DNA of 9,100 bases, from positions 1 to 9,100 of the forward strand of contig JAFRCB010000151.1 in the NCBI GenBank assembly GCA_017404585.1. Direction: 5' to 3'. Made by a program: the position numbers and the translations under genes. The first letter of the stretch is position 1. Each line of letters starts with the position of its first letter. A model generated the notes under the pieces. That model was not told where the DNA came from. It did not search any database and saw only the letters and a list, made by a program, of their open reading frames with translations. This document shows, piece after piece, positions 5,171 to 9,100 of the stretch. The DNA is from Lachnospiraceae bacterium. GTDB lineage: Bacteria; Bacillota; Clostridia; Lachnospirales; Lachnospiraceae.

Positions 5171-5731
5171 ATGGAGTGTCTGACACTGAAAAAATCGAAC
5201 TGCAAGAACTGCTACAAATGTATCCGTCACTGTCCTGTAAAATCGATCCGCTTCACCGGCAATCAGGCATATATTATCGGCGACGAATGCATCATGTGCG
5301 GCCAGTGCTTTGTCGTATGTCCGCAGAACGCAAAACAGATCACTGATGAGACCGAGAAGGTAAAAGTATTTCTTCAGAGCGGAGTCCCGGTCGTAGTGAG
5401 CCTTGCGCCGTCATTTGTCGCCAATTTCGATGGCGTCGGCATTGAATCGATGCGGGAAGCTCTAAAGCAGCTCGGCTTCTACGATGTGGAGGAGACGGCG
5501 ATCGGCGCGACAATAGTTAAGCGGGAGTATGACCGTATCTGCAACGAAGAGGGACGGGACATTATCCTCACATCGTGCTGTCACTCCGCGAACCTTCTGG
5601 TCCAGAAGCATTTCCCAAAGCTGATCCCATATCTTGCGGACGTGCTGTCCCCGATGCAGGCCCACTGCAAGGAACTTAAAAAGAGGATCCCGAATGTCAA
5701 GACGGTTTTCATCGGCCCGTGTGTCGCGTAA
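5171..5731 (+). CDS. N-terminal fragment: 4Fe-4S ferredoxin motifs plus first half of H-cluster domain
   Basis: This 186-residue product would be made if the TAA at 5729-5731 is a true stop. It carries both ferredoxin-type clusters (CKNCYKCIRHCP at 11-22 and CIMCGQCFVVCP at 40-51) and the first part of the hydrogenase large-subunit domain: SLAPSFVANF (77-86), the L1 motif T134-S-C136-C137, and the L2 start G182-P183-C184. It would bind the accessory clusters, but with only two of the four cysteines that hold the H-cluster it cannot assemble an active site. Both L1 cysteines are kept, including the one that serves proton transfer in catalytic enzymes. That residue is replaced in at least one characterised sensory enzyme (from memory, Thermotoga HydS). 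Confidence 0.75.
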   Translation: MECLTLKKSNCKNCYKCIRHCPVKSIRFTGNQAYIIGDECIMCGQCFVVCPQNAKQITDETEKVKVFLQSGVPVVVSLAPSFVANFDGVGIESMREALKQLGFYDVEETAIGATIVKREYDRICNEEGRDIILTSCCHSANLLVQKHFPKLIPYLADVLSPMQAHCKELKKRIPNVKTVFIGPCVA

Positions 5732-5770
5732 AAAGACGAAGCGCAGCGCTATGAGGGACTCGTCGACGCT

Positions 5771-6844
5771 GTGCTGACATTTGATGAACTCAGTGCTTGG
5801 CTGAAGTCAAAGAATATCGTGCCGGAGAAGAAGCTCGATCACGACGATAACAGCAAAGCGCGTTTCTTCCCAACCACCGGCGGAATTTTGAAGACGATGG
5901 CGATGGAGAACCCGGAATACACCTATATGGCGATCGACGGGACGAAAAACTGCATCATGACCCTGAAAGAAATCGAGGCCGGAAATGTCCATCACGCCTT
6001 CATAGAGATGTCCGCCTGCGTCGGCAGCTGTATCGGCGGACCTGTCATGGAGAAGTTCCACGCGGCGCCGGTCAAAGATTACGCCGCTGTCGCAAGGTAT
6101 GCCGGCAAGAATGACTTCATCGTTGAGCAGCCAGACAGAACGGAGACCATAAAAGATTTCAATATAATTGAGCATCAGAGCAGACTGCCGAGCGAATATG
6201 ATATTAAGGAAACGCTGAAACAGATGGGCAAGCTGAAGCCTGAAGACGAGCTCAACTGCGGTACATGCGGTTATGACACCTGCCGGGAGAAAGCAATCGC
6301 TATTCTGCAGGGCAAGGCGGATATCTCCATGTGCCTGCCGTTCCTGAAGGAAAAAGCCGAGAATTTCTCAGATACTATCACAAGGAATTCACCAAACGGT
6401 ATTCTTGTTCTGAATGACAGTCTGGAAGTGCAGCAGGTGAACCGCGCAGCACTTAAGATCCTGAACCTTCGGTCTGCAAATGATATCCTCGGAGACCTTG
6501 TCGTCCGCGTCCTTGATCCGGGTGATTTCCTTAAGATCTTAGGCACCGGCGGAAGCATCCACGACAAGCGGGAGTATCTGGCGGAGTACAGAAAGTATGT
6601 GGAAAAGACGATCGTCTATGACAGAGAATACAACAGCATTTTCTGCCTGCTGCGAGACGTCACCGAGGAGGAGAGCGAGAAGGAAAAGAGAGAGGATATC
6701 AGCCGCCAGACGATGGAGATCGCGGACAGAGTAGTAGATAAACAGATGCGGATCGTTCAGGAGATCGCCTCACTTCTTGGAGAGACCGCCGCCGAGACTA
6801 AAATTGCGCTGACAAAATTGAAGGAGTCGATCAAAGATGAATGA
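5771..6844 (+). CDS. C-terminal fragment: rest of H-cluster domain, Fe-S motif, PAS, coiled coil
   Basis: The frame is open from directly after the TAA. The first usable start is the GTG at 5771 (357 residues), with only a distant GAGGGA 12 bases upstream, so separate translation would be weak. In fragment numbering, it holds the last hydrogenase block, FFPTTGGIL (32-40) and EMSACVGSCIGGP (79-91; C83 and C87), then NCGTCGYDTCREKA with C163, C166, C171 and C188 (a 4Fe-4S motif of the PF04060 type). The PAS domain starts at NSPNGILVLND (206-216). The tail from about 300 is rich in Glu and Lys heptads and probably dimerises. It ends inside the start of the phosphatase gene, with an 8-base overlap that suggests translational coupling. 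Confidence 0.6.
   Translation: MLTFDELSAWLKSKNIVPEKKLDHDDNSKARFFPTTGGILKTMAMENPEYTYMAIDGTKNCIMTLKEIEAGNVHHAFIEMSACVGSCIGGPVMEKFHAAPVKDYAAVARYAGKNDFIVEQPDRTETIKDFNIIEHQSRLPSEYDIKETLKQMGKLKPEDELNCGTCGYDTCREKAIAILQGKADISMCLPFLKEKAENFSDTITRNSPNGILVLNDSLEVQQVNRAALKILNLRSANDILGDLVVRVLDPGDFLKILGTGGSIHDKREYLAEYRKYVEKTIVYDREYNSIFCLLRDVTEEESEKEKREDISRQTMEIADRVVDKQMRIVQEIASLLGETAAETKIALTKLKESIKDE
6821..6826 (+). promoter_or_regulatory. Ribosome binding site of the phosphatase gene
   Basis: AAGGAG lies inside the last codons of the upstream gene, 10 bases before the ATG at 6837. It allows the phosphatase to be translated even if ribosomes stop at the upstream TAA at 5729. Confidence 0.7.
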
Positions 6845-8012
6845 TTTGTGTATGGATATAGGTTGGAAGAGTATCAACCATGAAGGGGAACAGCTCTGCG
6901 GGGACCACGTCGACGTGGCATTGCAGGATGAGAACACCACAGTCATCGTTCTCGCGGACGGCATGGGGAGCGGGGTCAAGGCGAGTATCCTTTCGACGCT
7001 CACATCGAAAATCATCTCCACAATGATGGCTGAGGGTCTTAAGCTGGAAGACTGTGTTTCGACAATCGCGGCGACGCTCCCGATCTGCTCGGTCCGGAAA
7101 GTTGCCTATTCCACGTTCACGATACTCCATATCATTGATAACGAGAGAGTGGAGGTAATCGAGTATGGTAATCCGGATCTGATTTTCCTCCGCGATGATG
7201 AAATATATGAGTATCCGAAACAGGAACTCTATGTTGAGGGAAAGAAAATAAACAAATCCGTCATACGCCTTCGTGAAAATGACATTATGGTCGCCATGAG
7301 CGACGGATGTCCGCATGCGGGAGCCGGTCTGGAGTACAATTCCAACTGGGAGTGGAAAGATATAGCCAATTACGTCAGGAACATTTCCGCGGCAGGCTAT
7401 TCAGCCAAGAATCTTGCGACCATGCTCGTGGATGAGTGCGACAGGGAGTACGCTTACCGGCCGACCGACGACGCGACTGCATGTGTTGTCAAAGTGCGGA
7501 GACGTGAGCCTGTGAATGTTCTGTTCGGACCACCCAGGAACAGGGATGACAGCAATCGCATGATGGCACTGTATTTCTCAAAAGAGGGCAAGCATATTAT
7601 CTGCGGAGGTACAACGGCTTCCATCGCCGCAAAATTCCTGCGCAAGGAACTCAGGGTCAGTATGGACTACGATATGGACAGCGATATTCCGCCGATCTCT
7701 GAGATCGACGGCGTCGATCTGGTGACCGAGGGTGTCATCACAATGAACAGGGTGGTTGAATACGCGAAGGACTCGCTTGATAAGAATGAGCTGTACGAAA
7801 AGTGGGGATTTATGCATGACGGGGCGTCTCTCATCTGCCGCATGCTGTTCGAGGAAGCGACGGACGTCAATTTCTATGTCGGAAGGGCTGTCAATCCTGC
7901 TCATCAGAATCCGGATCTGCCCATCAACTTCAATATTAAGATGAACCTCGTGAAGGATCTGGCAGAGTGCCTGGAGAAAATGGGAAAACGCGTCAGGGTG
8001 AGTTATTTCTGA
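6837..8012 (+). CDS. SpoIIE-type PP2C family serine/threonine phosphatase
   Basis: A 391-residue protein. Residues about 1-222 form a PP2C/SpoIIE phosphatase domain with the metal-binding blocks intact: GDH (22-24), ADGMGSG (40-46, D41), MSDGCPHAG (154-162, D156) and DDATACVVKV (211-220, D211 and D212). Such enzymes remove phosphate from Ser/Thr, often on anti-sigma-factor antagonists. The C-terminal part, about 228-391, is not a domain I can name; it contains GGTTASIAAKFL (258-269) and DGVDLVTEGVITMNRVVEY (291-309). No signal peptide or membrane helix is seen, so it should be cytoplasmic. It overlaps the hydrogenase-PAS gene by 8 bases, a pairing known for sensory and hfs-type [FeFe]-hydrogenase clusters, so it is probably the output enzyme of that sensor. 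The target protein is not in the window. No terminator is seen after the gene. Confidence 0.93.
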   Translation: MNDLCMDIGWKSINHEGEQLCGDHVDVALQDENTTVIVLADGMGSGVKASILSTLTSKIISTMMAEGLKLEDCVSTIAATLPICSVRKVAYSTFTILHIIDNERVEVIEYGNPDLIFLRDDEIYEYPKQELYVEGKKINKSVIRLRENDIMVAMSDGCPHAGAGLEYNSNWEWKDIANYVRNISAAGYSAKNLATMLVDECDREYAYRPTDDATACVVKVRRREPVNVLFGPPRNRDDSNRMMALYFSKEGKHIICGGTTASIAAKFLRKELRVSMDYDMDSDIPPISEIDGVDLVTEGVITMNRVVEYAKDSLDKNELYEKWGFMHDGASLICRMLFEEATDVNFYVGRAVNPAHQNPDLPINFNIKMNLVKDLAECLEKMGKRVRVSYF

Positions 8013-8037
8013 GATTTTACGCATTTGCAACCCGCAA

Positions 8038-8066
8038 TTGACAAATTGTAAAGCCCGCTTTATAGA
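8038..8066 (+). promoter_or_regulatory. Promoter of the membrane XRE regulator
   Basis: A perfect TTGACA (8038-8043), 17 bases, then TATAGA (8061-8066; TATA matches). The near-palindrome CAATTGA/CAAATTG overlaps the -35 and could be an operator for autoregulation. The leader of about 70 bases contains the stem TCCGCAC (8076-8082)/GTGCGGA (8120-8126), with GCACAG/CTGTGC as a competing stem, shortly before the ribosome site. Confidence 0.55.
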
Positions 8067-8140
8067 CTGCAGCGCTCCGCACGGGTATGATTTCACCATC
8101 AGCACAGAGCACATATCCTGTGCGGAACGGAGGAGACATT

Positions 8141-9100
8141 ATGATACTCGCAGAGAAAATCGTATTACTCAGAAAAATGAAGGGGATGTCCCAGGAAGAA
8201 CTGGCGGAGCAGCTGGGAGTCAGCAGACAGTCGATCTCCAAGTGGGAAGGGGCCCAGACAGTTCCGGATCTCAAGAGGATCCTCAGTATGGCGGAGCTTT
8301 TCGGCGTCAGTACAGATACACTTTTAAGGGATGATTTGGATCTGGAGGAACATCTCCCGGCCATACCGGCGACAGAGGAGACAGCAGCTGCGGCGACCGG
8401 CTATGCCGCGCAGGAGATGCCGGTCCTTCGGCAGATTTCTATGGAAGAGGCCAATGAATACCTGCGCATGAAGAACAAATCCGCCGGACGGATCGCCATA
8501 GGCGTCATGCTCTGCATTCTCTCGCCGATCGTCCTTATGCAGCTTGCGGCGGCCCAGGAAGCCGGACTCATTGCTCTTACAGAGAATCAGGCGGCAGGTA
8601 TAGGCGTCGTCATCCTTATGACGATGATCGGATGTGCGGTAGGCGTGTTCGTGTATTACGGGATGAAGATGAAGCCCTACGATTATGTTCAGACAGAACC
8701 GATCGAGACGGCTTACGGCGTGAGCGGAATGGTCACGGAGCGCATTGAAAAATTCAACAGTACTCATATTCGTGACATGGTGATCGGCATTCTGCTCTGT
8801 GTAATGTCCTGCATACCGATTTTCGGCGCAATGATTATAACGGAGGACGAATACGCCCTGGTGACGGCGGTCTGCGTGCTGCTCGTCCTGGTCGCGACCG
8901 GTGTCATGATGATCGTCCGGACCAACATTATTATGGATGCCATGAAAGCTCTGCTTGAGGAGGGAGAGTTCTCCCGCGTAAGAAAGGAGGAGAGCCGCCG
9001 CAACGAGGCAATTATGGGAATCTACTGGTCAGCCTGCACTGTCATCTATCTGGCGACAAGCTTTCTCACAAAGCGGTGGGATATGACCTGGATCATCTGG
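8141..9100 (+). CDS. Membrane-anchored XRE-family regulator, 3'-truncated by window edge
   Basis: The ATG at 8141 has GGAGGAG 5 bases upstream, and the frame stays open for 320 codons to the window end. Residues 4-64 are a classic XRE helix-turn-helix: KIVLLRKMKGMSQEELAEQL, then GVSRQSISKWEGAQTVPDL with recognition helix S29-RQSISKWE, then the ILSMAELFGVSTDTLL segment. A polar Ala/Glu linker follows (about 65-112). Then come hydrophobic segments at about 116-136, 152-173, 211-232, 238-260 and 291-309, and the start of another near 314. The long loop between the fourth and fifth (261-290) is strongly charged. This HTH-plus-membrane layout is common in Clostridia and Lactobacillales and suggests a regulator tethered to, or sensing at, the membrane. 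Its target is unknown; it may be its own promoter or genes beyond the window. Confidence 0.9.
   Translation, partial: MILAEKIVLLRKMKGMSQEELAEQLGVSRQSISKWEGAQTVPDLKRILSMAELFGVSTDTLLRDDLDLEEHLPAIPATEETAAAATGYAAQEMPVLRQISMEEANEYLRMKNKSAGRIAIGVMLCILSPIVLMQLAAAQEAGLIALTENQAAGIGVVILMTMIGCAVGVFVYYGMKMKPYDYVQTEPIETAYGVSGMVTERIEKFNSTHIRDMVIGILLCVMSCIPIFGAMIITEDEYALVTAVCVLLVLVATGVMMIVRTNIIMDAMKALLEEGEFSRVRKEESRRNEAIMGIYWSACTVIYLATSFLTKRWDMTWIIW

Larger units (their letters stand above)
5171..6844 (+). pseudogene. [FeFe]-hydrogenase-like PAS sensor protein gene, interrupted by one in-frame TAA
   Basis: Read through the stop, this is one 557-codon gene with a single disruption. In order: two 4Fe-4S ferredoxin motifs (C11/14/17/21 and C40/43/46/50), the H-cluster domain (TSCC at 134-137, GPC at 182-184, SACVGSC with C283 and C287), a second Fe-S motif (NCGTCGYDTC, C363/366/371 and C388), a PAS domain (about 407-500) and a charged coiled coil (about 500-557). 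This arrangement matches the sensory group of [FeFe]-hydrogenases, which sense hydrogen or redox state and usually sit beside a PP2C-type phosphatase, as here. Codon 187 is TAA where the family has lysine in GPC-x-A-K-K-D/E. The downstream sequence continues in the same frame with family-like residues (KDEAQRYEGLVDAVLTFDEL). This could be a real nonsense mutation, a sequencing error or, less likely, readthrough. Confidence 0.8.

Noticed and set aside
5729..5731. Recoding of the stop as selenocysteine or pyrrolysine
   Set aside because: The codon is TAA, not TGA or TAG, and the family residue expected is lysine, so neither recoding system applies.
7578..8114. Minus-strand frame of 178 codons
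   Set aside because: It is antisense to the phosphatase gene, has no convincing domain, and crosses the next promoter region.
8324..8767. Minus-strand frame of 147 codons
   Set aside because: It is the shadow of the membrane XRE gene, which has a good ribosome site and helix-turn-helix motif.

Overview
The window looks like a chromosomal piece of an anaerobic Firmicute, most likely a Clostridia member of the Lachnospiraceae type. The evidence is strong AGGAGG-type ribosome sites, a Gram-positive lipoprotein with a Cys-Gly-Gly lipobox and acidic/Ala/Ser linker, helix-turn-helix proteins fused to membrane segments, and an [FeFe]-hydrogenase/PAS protein followed by a SpoIIE-type phosphatase. 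Family placement is inference.

Left part (1-4770): every gene is on the minus strand. Reading in the direction of transcription there are: a lipoprotein (4631-3471) with its own promoter; a compact unit with overlapping promoters over a palindrome, a folded leader, a 47-codon reading frame and an intrinsic terminator (about 3335-2928); the RNA ligase gene rtcB (2798-1590) followed 39 bp later by a small XRE regulator (1550-1305); a 277-bp nested inverted-repeat element (1023-1299); and an ArsC/Spx-like thioredoxin-fold gene (900-547) followed 56 bp later by a histidine phosphatase gene (490-1) that runs off the window.

Middle (4771-5170): the divergent boundary. It has a degraded partial copy of the 1023-1299 element, a plus-strand extended -10 promoter and a hairpin-rich leader.

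Right part (5171-9100): every gene is on the plus strand. A 557-codon [FeFe]-hydrogenase-like sensor gene (two 4Fe-4S clusters, H-cluster domain, a further Fe-S domain, PAS, coiled coil) is interrupted by one in-frame TAA directly after the L2 cysteine motif of the H-cluster. It overlaps by 8 bp a SpoIIE/PP2C-type phosphatase gene. The pair would form a hydrogen- or redox-sensing signalling module. A separate promoter then drives a membrane-anchored XRE regulator, cut by the window end.

Most notable points: the nonsense codon that splits the H-cluster domain in an otherwise intact gene; the nested inverted-repeat element, whose terminal motif recurs in the last codons of the small XRE gene and whose inner arm recurs 3.6 kb away; and the short transcription unit at 2928-3335, which has all its signals but no recognisable product.
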